This document shows, piece by piece, positions 46,061-59,300 of a stretch of 64,000 bases of DNA. The translations under genes were made by a program, and so were the position numbers. Every line of letters begins with the position of its first letter. Position 1 is the first letter of the stretch. The stretch is from assembly GCA_914767715.1 (NCBI GenBank), contig OU612072.1, positions 9,360,001-9,424,000 of the forward strand. The letters run 5' to 3'. The notes below the pieces were generated by a model. The model made no database searches. It worked only from the letters and a program-made list of their open reading frames with translations, and was not told the origin of the DNA. This stretch comes from Membranipora membranacea. Taxonomy: Eukaryota > Bryozoa > Gymnolaemata > Cheilostomatida > Membraniporidae.

Positions 46061-47304
46061 GCTCAGATGGAACGTGTTATGAACAAAAAGCCTGGATTAT
46101 GGGCAGTAAACCAATGATAGCATCATCGATTCTACACCTTCTAATGACGTTACGTCTTCCTTCAATCAAATGCATCCAGTTATTTATGGTTTTCTGTCTA
46201 GGTTTTTCATTTAAGTTTTATGCATGCAAAGGAAAAAGCCTAGTCTCCTCTGGAACAATTCATTTATTTCATCACGCCCAGGTTAAGTCCATTTTGACAG
46301 ACTGTATGCCACTATCATTTATATTTGACTGACCAAGTATCAATGAGAGAGCCTTGAGAGTGCCCAAAGACTGTGAACAAAGATCACTTTACCCAAAACT
46401 GAATACTATCATGGGTTCCAAAATATTCATGCTATACCACAATACCACAAATATTTGGAGGAATCATTCAAATAGAAAAATTTATTTGAGAACCATCAGC
46501 TCTGCCCTTTTTTACCTAAGATATGTTCTGGTGGGCGTCGAAACTCAACTAGACCTCAAAACATTCTTCAGTATGTGCCAGAATTCCCCCCAGAGACAGA
46601 AGACAAAGTGACAAGTTTTTCCGCTACAGCCGCATACTTTTCTGTATGCTAACATGAGAACATCTCCATCTGTGTAACAAATGCAATAGAGGCTTTGTAG
46701 ATCCATGATTAAATATGTAGCTCCGTAAAGAGGCTGTATCACAAATTCCATATTTTAAATTATAAATGTCTGAACAATCATTGATTGTTTCTTTTTATGT
46801 TGTCTTGTTAGCTCAAACATTGACTTCTAAGCTCGTAACAAAGTGCTAACACATTTTGACAAACTTCAATGTTTGGCTGCTCTACATTATGTGAGCTTAT
46901 TGCTTGGGAGATGACTCTCTCCTTGCTCACAGAAGAATGATAAAATGCATAACCTTTGAAATTTAATTGTCAAAATATTATTTCATCATAGACTTAATAA
47001 GATTCATGATTATATATATATATATATAGTTAAAAGTTTTATAAAGAAATAGTGCAATTAAATCTGACGCACAGTTTTGAGAAGGTCACTCTTCAAAAAT
47101 TTGATTCTATGATATATGAGACTCAAGACGACAGATATATTTCAAATAAATCAAGTTTTCCACAGTGAAATAAAAAAACAATCCTGCGAAGCTTTCAAAT
47201 ATAAAAACTGAGTCAACACAGTTCTACATATAACTATTACAAATGTTTAGTTGATGCAAATTATTTCCGCTGGAAAATATTGATCGTTAATGGTACGGTT
47301 GATA
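46061..47304. other. Spacer and 3' UTR region of the PAN/WSC gene
   Basis: The stretch contains a (AT)n tract near 47,013 and no recognised exon. On the minus strand I see only a weak ATTAAA-type signal near 46,965 for the gene ending at 47,305. Confidence 0.45.
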
Positions 47305-50300
47305 CTAGTGACGCAGTAAGGTATTGTAATGTACACTGCCATTGTCAACCTCAAGCTCTGTGCATAAAGCTTCATCTGCTGTCCCAAGTTGACACACTCC
47401 ATCTTGTGCAGAGTAATTAATAGCCTCACAGGAGCTCGTAATCATACATGTTAGAACACAGTCGGATTCCGTGAGGACCGTGTGTGTAGTCAGCGACAGC
47501 GAAGGGTTACGGCTGTTCTGCCAGACAAAATAGACTAAAAAAATGCATGCAGAACGTTGCAATGTAACAGGTCATTGAGATGGATTGGAAACAATGAGTT
47601 ATGTGTCAATACAAAATTCATGAGATTTTTGAAGGAAATGTTTTCGAGACTGCTTCCTTGTCTCAAAAATCCTAGCACAATATTGTATAAAATCCAAAAT
47701 CGACTGGGGAATGAGAATAATTTGGTGGTCATGAAATTGTAAGGGGTCTTAAATAGTTAATATAATAACTCACAGGTTAGACCGAAACATTAACAAACAC
47801 ACAAACATTTGACCAGTTATAAGTGCAGTGCATACTTTCTATCTGCAAACCTGCTAGTTCATGTTCATGTTGTTATCTTCCTATACTAACCAATGAAAAC
47901 ATTATGAATATCATTTTTTTCGTAGATAGAAATTGGTTGTTCACCTTGTTTCAATGTCCATAATATATCTGGCGAGAGGTCCTATTCATTGTAGGAGCTT
48001 GGTCAGAATAAAAAAACCATTGAAGCTAGGTTGACAAATATCAAACAAATTACACAAACGATATAGTCCGATGTCCACACCGAGTCCTATATCCTATTAT
48101 GGTACAGTCTAGTGAGGTTATTTAATTTCCTTGAAAGCCAAAATTTAGGAGGATCTATCAGACTCCTAGCATAGTAACGACTTAACAGAGAACTCTCCTA
48201 CTCTCCTGATCATGATCTTCTAGCTATTGAAGCACATTACAGTTATAAACCGTTGATTATGATTCCCAGAAAAGACTCAAGACAGAAATTATCACATATT
48301 CACAGAGTTGATTGAGAAACTCCACAAGAAACTGATCACTGGAAAGATTGATTTTACCGACTTCGATAGTCAATATTCTTTGTGAACAGGGTACCAGACT
48401 TTCAATCACGTCAAACATATTAAAAAAAACATTTAGGCCTGACACAATAGGCGATTAGACAAAAATAAATTGGAATAAAATGTTGGCGAACAAGGTAATA
48501 CCTAAATACAAGTGGTGAAATCTGAGGCGTCCTAATGCTATGTTTGTTTGAGGTGATCAGGCAGGATGTTCTTCAGGGCTCGCCTTTGAAACAAGAATTG
48601 CTTCACCTGTGATTTTAGGTTGATATTATTAGACCGACATCCCAAAATTTCGAACTCATTAAGAAAAGTAGATCCTAAAACCATTTGATTCATTAACTGA
48701 GAGGTAAGGATGAAGCATTCAGATGTTCAAAGTAGTTATGACATGTCTTAAAATAGAAGGTTCTTATTTGTACTGGCTGCTGCTGCCAAGTCATCATCCA
48801 AATACAGTAAGCTTTGCTTGTACAGTACGATTATTTTTTTTTAGACTCTCACCTTCTTCACCCATTTCGCAGGCTATAGACCTACAGATTATAGACCTTC
48901 AGCAAATAAATATACAACATCCTTGCTAATCCTCAGTGTTTAAACATTACAGATTGAAGAAAATTTCCTCCTTAATTTGCATTTCAAGTGAAAAGTAGGA
49001 TCTAAATATATCAGTTGCTCAGGGGTAAAAATTCATAAGACTAGGATACTGTGTTTGAGGGTATGTAACGATCTGAAAATACTGAATTTCAATTGACTTC
49101 AAACAGCAAGTACCTATTTTTTGTCATACCATCACTGCAAACATTAAATATTCAGCAGCATAGGTTGGGGACTGATGTCTGAACGTTAAACCTGATACTG
49201 AACAAGTTTATCAGATTTGCACACCTCGTCGATGCCAGAGATGCAGTGCTCATAGGAAAAAAAGCTGAACAATCAATAAAAGACGATATTGGAAGCAAAG
49301 CTGGTATCAACCATCTTTAATGCTAAGGTAAATGCCACAATTTATGGGAGAAAATATGATACGTATTGTTGCCAAACCTTCATAGTTCAAAAATATTTGC
49401 TAGATGTTGATTAGGGTCCCTTTTATGGCAGCATGATTTGATTCTGAGGTAACAATAGGAAAAGTAAAAAAAATGATTCAAATGACCTGAAAAATACTCA
49501 ACCATTATCCATAGCACAATATTATAACGTTGATATTCAACTCGCCACCGTGTTTTGAAATTCGTAGGCTCCTATCTACATCTCGCAACATATTATCATC
49601 ACCGATTTGCATCAAATGAGAAGACAACTCGGCATTATAGTTGAGTTGCAACATTTGTGACGTTAGTGGGTTCGAGCTATTGCGACATTTAAAAAAATTG
49701 CGAGGTGTATGGGTTTGCGACGTTATAAAAACCCTTCGTTGCAACCTTTTTGGGATTGCGACGTTAGTGGAACTCTATATTGCGACGTTTTGACGTTTGC
49801 GATGTTTGTGGGTTCAACAGAGTAGGTAACCTTATGGATATTAAACCCAAGTTTTATAGTCAAAAAATACTCATACTGAGGACGAGATTGGAATTAGTGG
49901 TGTCGTTCTTTCTCTTTGTTTGTTATCGCAAGATTATAGAACCGGATAAACTTTCAGTGCGTATCAGCCAATAAGGACTATCGAAAGACAATAGCAATAT
50001 AGAGTCTGAAATGTCATTAAAAGATTTTTAGTAAAAATTATGCCCCGTGTTTGGAATTGACCATCCTGCTACTGAAGTATAATTCAAAATGTACTGTACA
50101 GCCAAATACTACAAAGAAGAGAATGGAGGCAATTTCTACCACAATACATGCTTTTTATCTGGAAGTGCCATGATTTTACATAGATACTTAAGAAAGTTTC
50201 TTAATATTATCACCATTTGATAATGTCTTTAATATCTGCCAATCTATATACTGCTTTGGTCTTTAGGTAGCCTTAAGATTTGCAATCATAAATGAATCAT

Positions 50301-53300
50301 GAATAATTGTCATGTAGAATGAAATATTTTTTGCGCCGTCAAGCTAAACATGTGAAGCGGTATTACTGAACCTGATTTATGCTGAACACTGGTAAACATA
50401 TTCTATGCCCGTCAAAGAAGACGGAAGATAACTCAGCTCAAGCAAGTAGTCATTACCATGTCCAGTTATGATTGCAAATTCAAACATCATAGTCCAGGAA
50501 CCATTGACAGTACCCTATAGCTAAAATCCAGGACAATATCTCAGGAGAATCCTGATTGTATTCTGGGTTAGGATGCTGTTTCGACCAAATAATAGTACAA
50601 TTTACAGTAACTTTAGTGTATAACTGAAGTGGCTAAGCCTGAATGAGCAGGTATGAATAGTAGGCGGTGCATGCGGGTCACTGTCGGGTTCAAAATCTGT
50701 CCAGTATCAATTAGATAACCATTTAGGTAGGTTTTCCTTCCTGGTGCTCATGTTCATGGTTATCTGAATTGCTTTTAATTACACAAGTTGATATATTTAT
50801 TATGTGTTTAATAAACATTTCTTACTTGTGTATTCTATAGTCCAGATGGAGTTTCTCCAGCCACCTCCACATATCTCTGACCGGTCTCCCCGACATGCTT
50901 TGTTACAGTCTGCCTCACTGACTTCACCATACTTCCCGTAGCTGTCATCACAGCAACAATAATAGCCATCTTGTCCTCCAGCATAGTGGTAGCCTTCGGA
51001 AACAAAAAAAACATACATCAAGATATGAAATGTACCCTTACAATTAAGGCAAAAGTGCCAAAATAATATATGGTTGATGAGGTATTTATTTGAGCATGAT
51101 GCCACAAAATCCCAATAAACTACCTCTTCTGTCCACTTTAGAGATGTGTTAATGTATGTAAAATAACATTGTACAGTGTCTCCTGACTGTTATCGTTGTT
51201 ATTAATTTGTGTAAGATCAGTAATTAAAAATATTTGGAAGTGAATGTTGCGCTGGTACACAACAAGACACAAATACCTTGTTGATGTGAAGGGGGAAGAA
51301 ATTCTATCACCATACATAAAGTGCTATGATATTTTTCGGTGTAAAAATGTTGCATCACTTCTGTTATCTTGTTTATATCTTGATGTAACAAATTATTATG
51401 CATATCACCCTCACTTGGTCACTTTTCAACAGCGAACTGAACGGATGAGGAAGAAAGATATAGATCAATCTATTTTATCCTAGACACTATGTGAAACTAA
51501 TTTTACTTTCAATCGGGTACCCATTTAAATTGTAATCTAAGTGTCAATATGTTAAAGCAGAATCAGTTAACACAAACCTTGATTCATGCACCATCCGATA
51601 CAAAAGGCAACTGTCATCTTGTCATGGGCATATGTGTGTACTTTGGCTAAGTCTCGGAGATGGCTGTCAACGAAGCATCCAGTATACTCAACTGTGTTCA
51701 AAGTAAAATAAAACAACTGCTTGATTATTACCAGCCTGAAAATAATGTGGGGAAGAAGAATTTACAAATTGGACGCTGTAGGCCTCACGACCTTTTGAAG
51801 GTGTATATAAACAAAAGGAACTCTGATGTTGACATGCTTTTGGAAATATAGTGTTGTTTAGGCCTATTTATTCGTATTATAGGATATGCATATTAAGTAT
51901 ATTATGACCAATCAAAAATGGTGATAGTTTAATTACAAAATACAAAATCTTGCAAATTGGGCACCAGAATATGACTTAATACACCAAACCAAATGCACAA
52001 CCTTCGTACTGGCCATGAAACTTGCATGAAATACATTTATCAAGGTTGCTGCAGTGGAAGTGTGGAGCTGACTTCAAACACAATATTTGACATAATGTTT
52101 ACCTAAGTGTGTTGATACCTCTGAATGGATTGCTCCATGCTTTTCACCTGACAATGTGGAGAGATGAAATATATCACCCGCATTTTTACATTGAGAGAAA
52201 GCCAGCAACTCGTCTGATGAGTATGTCTTGCTCCAAATGTTGAGGCAAGCAAAAGATCCCTCAGTTCCCCTGTTATGTTCCATGCTTCCTGGCAATAACA
52301 GTCAAAAACGATACAGTTGCATAATGGTATATTAAATTTTATATTTGGATGTGCTCGATGGGACCACAAATAATCAGCTTCAAGGTTTTTGCAGTGAGTC
52401 ACCCAAAGCTAAAGATGAGCCAGTAGAAGGGTGCCTTTATCACTCCATTTTAAATAGATTAACCTCTGCAAGCATCAACACTGGTTTTAAAGAGTAGATT
52501 CTGAAGACAAGACTAGACTAGAAGACCAGCACAGCAAGCGAGGATATCACAGTAACACAAACAATTCAACACTCTGACTTGGGTATATGGTGCCGGAAAC
52601 CTCAATTTTGGGATTTTGAGCGGTAGACTATGACATGAGGGGCAGACAGCTTGACCATTGTGAATTTGTGCCAAAAACTTGATGTCAAGCAAAACTCTCT
52701 GCGTTTGCTTTGCTCAGAGTATAAGTATAAGAGTGAAGGAGCAGAAATAGAAGTGTTTGGCCGTAGAACTTGTAGATACTTGATAATGTGAAATAATAAT
52801 GCATAGCAATAAGAAATTGGCAAAAATTGCCAAGAAGAAAAGAAGTATAAGAAGTTTTATATGATGATTATATGTGAAATGTTATGAGAGTGTGAAAAAA
52901 AAAGAGTAATTCACACAGTGTATTTGATGAAACTATAGTGTTCTTTACTTCAATTGATGCTTTCTTGGAAGAATATATGAGAATGCATGTATTACAGACA
53001 GCGCAGGAATAACCAACATTAATCTTTGTCAAGTTCAAGAAAATCTTTTAGCGACATGGTTTTGTTGCAAATGATGTTGGTGAAACTTTATTTGTTTACT
53101 AAGTTAACTGCTAATGTGTGTGCCAATTTTATTATAATGATATAGAAAACTCTTAAATTAGAATGACTCATGTGGCACTCTATTGTGGATATGGACTTTT
53201 CTATTGGTCAGTTTTTGCAATGCAGTATAAAAGGTAATCCGCTATCAGATGACAGGTGAGTGTGTGTGGTGTGTGTGTGTGTGTGTGTGGTGTGTGGTGT

Positions 53301-56300
53301 GCGTGTGTGTGTGTGTGCGTGTGTGTGTGTGTGTTTGTGTGTGGTGTGCGTGTGCATAATAATTGAAATGTTTCTCAAAATTGTGACGCTGAATTGGTAA
53401 AACATTCATGGGGCTATATTTTGATGGGTCATCTTCATTGCCCTCTTTGATTATTGGTGAAATACTGGTGAATTACAAGTGATCGGGAACTTTCCAAAGA
53501 TTAAGTTCTAGCAGAAATAACAAAAAAAGTTTACTATTGTTGTTGGAGTGTTGATGAATAAGTTTATAATAATTGTTTCGGGGTCCGTTAGGAATTGAAA
53601 TCAAAGGCAAAATAATTTGACCTATAGTAATAGTAAATTAAAAAGGGAGGGGGGGGGGGGAACTTTCAGAAAAAGTACGCTCCAGCAACTCCAAGTTATT
53701 CGCAGAGCTTGTGTTGGTTTGTTGTTTTTGTAGAAAATATTGTGAATCGGCTGATAATATTAAATTGAGATTTCATTTTTTACTTTAAAAACAGATTGGT
53801 AAATTTACCTCCAAACCCATGTTGTTCATTGAAAATGACAACTGAGACGGACTGCGTTGACATGTCAGTGGTTGTGCCATCAGTTTTTGTTTCCCTGATA
53901 TTCCAAGCTGTCTGGCCATCGAACAAAACACTTACCTGTATATAATATAAATCACATCTGAAATAAGAAACTTAACTTTCACAGTAGTTGGATGAAAGTT
54001 TTCGGATTTAAATCAGAACAAAGCAGCCTAACTTTTCTATTCTGCGAAAATCTGTTATAAATTTGTAATAGATTACATTTATTATGAGTAAATCATACCC
54101 TGAGAAAGAGGCTAGTGTCATGATCCTGATGGCTGCCACCAATCTCTGCACAGTAAAATGTCCATTTCCCTGTTTCCAGCTTCAGAATTGGCCTGAATTC
54201 CGAAGATCCATGTGACTTTATTTTCAGTTCCGATTTTTCATCATTGTTATGTCCTTTATACTTCATCCTGAAATAGTCGTTTGTTCCTGCGAAAAACATT
54301 GGTACAATGATTTGCCTTCAGTTCTTGTTAATAATCAGATAGTTTGTGCCGGTCAATTACGTTTAACAGAGCTTGACATGTTCTTTTATCTTCAATGTGA
54401 AATTTAAGCTATTGAACTAAACAATTCTTACCACTTGTTGACATACTAATGATGGTAAACTCCCCAGAGTGATCTGGGAATTTAGCCCAAATGCAGAGAG
54501 TCCAATTGAAAGATGGAATTAGTAATATTCCAGCATCAAAGTAGTTATCCACTGAAACCCTTGGAATGGTGACTGTCAGTCCTCGCGCCACAGGGATTCT
54601 GTATGCAACATCACCATCTACATATAAAATATGAGGGCCAACTGTTGATTTTTGTTGTAGTATGTGTACTACCTGACACATTGACTCAAAGCCAAAGATA
54701 ATAAAACAATTTTTGTGAATCAACATGGTTCTCTGAGAGCCAACAGCAGCGTCTTTGCAACTCGTGTCTATCCATCTTGAAGTTGGCTTTCATATCTGTT
54801 GGTTCAACACACATTGAATTCTATGCCGAGATTTGTACTATTTTTCTAGTTTATAATTTTATGGTTTAGTAGCAGATTGATTATGAACAGTTAGCGACCA
54901 CTGTGAAACAGCGACTTTATCTACCATTTGAAAGTATCCTATTGAATATGTCACTAACTATGCTAATGCCATCGTAGGCTGCTGTTTTGTGCAACGCTTA
55001 CCTGGTGCTGGGAGATCCCTGTATGTCATAGTATCAACAAAAAGTTGTTTGACCTTCACATTCTGAGAAAAGTCTACTTTTAATTGTTCGAGAATCGGGT
55101 TGCTTGACATGAGACAATCATCCCCTTGGTAGGAAAACCCATTGCAAGATACATTCTTTGTACAGGCATATTCACAGCACCAATATGACTGATCGTTGAG
55201 AGTCTGTTCTACATGGAGCAGAGTGACATTGTCGAAGCTATTGAAGACATTACCTGCAATAGATTGAACTCAAATTAATGGCTTCCAATTGTGTAATGAA
55301 TTGTATATTACTTTAGTTAGTCTGCCTGTGGAAGTTTTAGGCTTAGTGTGGATTATCTCCGGTTCAGACATATCAATCAATTGTCATTTTGTAGCCTATT
55401 TTTGACCCATTTATTCATTATCTGTTCTGAGTCGTAAAATAATTTTCCTTACCTGAGGGTTCTATTTTATCATTGCCAAATATGATGCCTTCCTGAATAG
55501 CAGACGTCCTCAAGTAGACAGAACTTTGAACCTGATCCATGTTTGTGTGAAGGAGACTTGTTACATTAGACATTGTGCAAAGCTTTTGGTCCTGTTGGTA
55601 TGTGAATGCATTACATGATATGTTACTGCTGCATAGAGACCCACAACTCCTCCAACAACTAGTCACTATGTCAAAGTTGCCATGCACCAAACGTGCCCCT
55701 GATTCTCTTGTGAAACTTGAATCTGTAAAATGAATGTAAGTAGCCTTCACACCTTAAGATCGATGTAAACCTACTTTGAATTTAAACAAGATCATTTTAG
55801 CAGGATGAAAACTAATAGCTAAAAGCGTGGAAATGCCAAATTTAAAAGCCAGAAGTTACCCTTCAGGCACATGCAAGCTGGAAAAATTTTTCAGTAGTGA
55901 TATTCAATCATTCAAACTTAAAAAATAGGTACATCATGTTTTGCAGAGCACGATAATCCAGCTGCCAACCTCATCTCATTGTATTTTTGCTTTGTATGAT
56001 GGAGATTAAACTCTACTACCAGCACCATCATCGGATGACCCTTATAATGCTATGGATATGTCTATTTTGCCAAGGCTATATCAAGAGTAATTATGATCAA
56101 CTGCAGCAATATAATAGTGACCTTGACCTCAAATAAAACAAATGTACATATTCAGTATCTAGCAACCATTGTGCTCTAATTACTTTCATAGACAATTCAT
56201 ATCCCGCTGAGCAAGTAAGTCTGGAACATAAACAGATAAATACTCTAGACTGGAAACTATTGGCTATTTGATACAGGCTCAGTGTCCTCCCTAATTCAGT

Positions 56301-59300
56301 GACGCGACGTTACTGCGCTATTCACTTTTTCTCTGTAGTGCATATGTCAGAATAGGAGTTATCTCCCCCTAAATGTATTGTGTGAATATAAGACCTTATT
56401 TCTAAATATGACCACTACAACTGAGTGTAACCAGTTTATTTTATAGAACATAGTAATAAAGTATAAAATGTGATCAGTATATGGTGCCATCAAATATTGT
56501 GTGTGCCATAACAAGATATGCTATAGCATGTTTCTGGTCTTAACATTTGTTAAAAAATGGTGCGTCAATAACACTAGTTTGTTCCCTCGGAGGACGGTGG
56601 TGGTGGAGGGATATTTAAAAAGCTGTGTATCAAATCAGTTTGTACCTATGTATAGTCTATATTGAGCCAAGATCTACAACGTTGTCCAGGGACCTAAGTA
56701 TACAACATGAGTGCGGCTTCGTCTGATTCAAATTTTCTAAGGCAGGAAAGGCGGAAGATTTTTCTTCTGTCTGCGACTTCCTAATGTATTAAACAGAAAA
56801 CCTTAGATTCCAGCTGCTGGTACTCTACAATACTCTACAATATTCACGGATCTAAATTTAGCGACCTGGCCAAGAATAGGAAAACTTACTAGTGAATCAT
56901 TTATGAATATCGATTATGTAAATCCACAATGTATAATATCATTGGTAACTTTGCAAACACCTTTTTGATTAGGGATGTAATATTTCGGATATTTTTGTGA
57001 ATACTTAATATGCGAAATTTAAATTTTGATAAAAGTTTTCATGCTGGGAGTAATCTCATAAACATATAAATACTTTAGACTGGAAACTACTGGTTAATTG
57101 AAGCATGAACAGGGTTCTCCCTAATTTAGTGAATTCCTCATGACCGACGTCACTGCGCTTTTCAAAACTCCATACATTTTTATGCAGTAGCATGCAATAA
57201 CAGTGGAGATGCAGGCTTGATCTATAAGCAGACATATTTAAATAGATTAAATATACTATTAATTACTCAATGCGTACATCTTTCTCTGATAGGAGGTTTC
57301 ATAACCAGAACGATGCAACTAAGCTGTAGCCTCTGTGTCGAGGATGTGGCCAAAGTGAGGGAAGTTGACATGCCGACACTAATCAAACTTAAAAATCGTG
57401 ATGAACTCAAAACCCCTTCCGAAGCAGTTGTTAGAGTGTGTAATCAGATCATTGCTTAAACAGGTTTGGGTCCTAAATTCCCGGAACTTGCCCGGCTGCA
57501 CAGTCTATCAAAGATTATAGAGTCAGGCCATCTCTCATTATTCAGTAGTGCTGAGCATGCAAGCAGCGTTGTGAGGGAAATAATCAATCGTTATGTAAGG
57601 ATCCGGGCTCATCATGAGGCCGTTTTGAAAACGGATGCAAACACTCTGATTCGGTCCAAAATGACCCGCCTCCCTATATTCAGCCATGTCTGATAAGATA
57701 TATCTTGGTAAATATACAGCTACTAAATTATCAATTCATTTGGCCAGTCTGAGTCACTTTTATTTCCTCTACAGCATGCACATTTGACTCAATATTTATG
57801 TGATTGATTGGGCCAGTCTGGACCATTTTTTGAATCGACAAGAATTTTGCTTAATTTTTGAAGGTCTTTAACTTGACAAAAGTTTTTCTTTGGATTGATT
57901 GAGCCAGTCTGGGCTGCTTTTAAATCGTCCATGATGATAGCTCAATTTCTTATCCCTATCAATATTTTATTCATGTCCTGTCATAAGCCAGTGGATTATT
58001 CCCACAAGGTGAGTTAAATTGTGGTATTTTATCCAATCTTATTTCCTCTGCGATGTTCTGCCAGTTATTTTTCTTCAAAAATATAGTCTCAATACCCACC
58101 AAATGTTGGGGAAACACTAGGCATCCAGGTCATATGTGAGATTATAAACCCTCAACGTAATTGAAAGATTCCACTGCTTATAATTTGTTGATTTTTACAC
58201 AGATTGATACATGTGTATCAGGGAGGGATGTGTAGGAATACCATGTCAATCTTAGACCAAAATTTCTAGCTTATTCTAGTTTAAAGTCTCAGTAAGATTG
58301 ATCCAGAAGTAGCTAATCTTCAACAATATTATCATGCAAAATCCCTGAATCGATATGAAGAGCAAAGACTCAGTGTTCTGAGCTCAGATTTTAGGCCTTT
58401 AGTTGACAAAATACATTTGAAATTAAACCATACTCAAGGGCCATCAGTATTATCCATCTTACGGTTACATGTCTGACAGTTGGAAAGATCAGATGCAGTT
58501 AATTCAGTGAAAATACTTAGCAAAACCTTAAATTTACAATAGTCAATGCACCATTTTTCATACAAATTCTTCAGGCCAGGAACAGCTATAATGTAAGTTG
58601 TTATTGCACGGACAATATTTGATTGCACGATATACTGATCACATTTTATACTTAATTACTAAATGTTCTATAAAATTCGCCGGTTATATACAGTTGTAGT
58701 GGTCATAATTGGAAATAAGAGGTCTTATATTTACACATTGTATTTATGTGGAGATAACTGCTATTCTGGCCTATGCGCTACAGTGAAAAAGTGAACGTCG
58801 CGTCACTGAATTAGAGAGGATGCTCTAAGCCAGTAGTTTCCAGTCTAGAGTATTTATATGTTTATGGTCTGGAATGAGACTGAAATTCAAATATTCTTTT
58901 TCTAATTGAGCTGTGACAAAAATTTTTTTCCTTTTGAAGTTTTGGAAATGAGACCAATGTGGTCAGTGAGCTAAGGAAGAAATTAAGAGCCTCTCACCTT
59001 CAATGATATACACTTCAGATAGGTTACTGACAATGCTTGGAAAAGTCTCTGGTTGTTCTGAAGAGGTCAAACAGTTTGGGGAGGACTTGCTTTCATTGTA
59101 GCTGAAGGCTATGCAGCATGGTGAGTGGTAGCAGAAGTATGCACATCCTGTGTGTGAGGTCACATGGGTTGAAGCATCTGGTGAGCAAATTACACTTTTA
59201 ACTCCCAAAGAAGTAAACTTTACATGGGTCACTGTACTTTCTCCAAATCGCAACAGTATCTGTCAAAAACAAAACGGTGGCCAACGGATATTATCAGTAT

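Larger units (their letters stand above)
56227..58866 (+). mobile_element. P-element-family DNA transposon (2,640 bp)
   Basis: GTCTGGAA occurs at 56219-56226 and again at 58867-58874, an exact 8 bp target duplication close to the known P-element preference GTCCGGAC. The element begins CATAAACAGATAAATACTCT and ends with its inverted form (...TATTTATATGTTTATG). The inverted repeats run about 250 bp (56227-56480 and 58615-58866). A transposase-like frame lies inside. A further copy of the left terminus starts at 57057. It sits in intron 2 of the PAN/WSC gene. Confidence 0.88.

Noticed and set aside
49505-49744. 79-codon minus-strand frame
   Set aside because: It runs through the TTGCGACGTT repeat cluster and has no protein similarity I recognise.
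53208-53405. THTHTH-rich minus-strand frame
   Set aside because: Translation of the GT microsatellite, not a protein.
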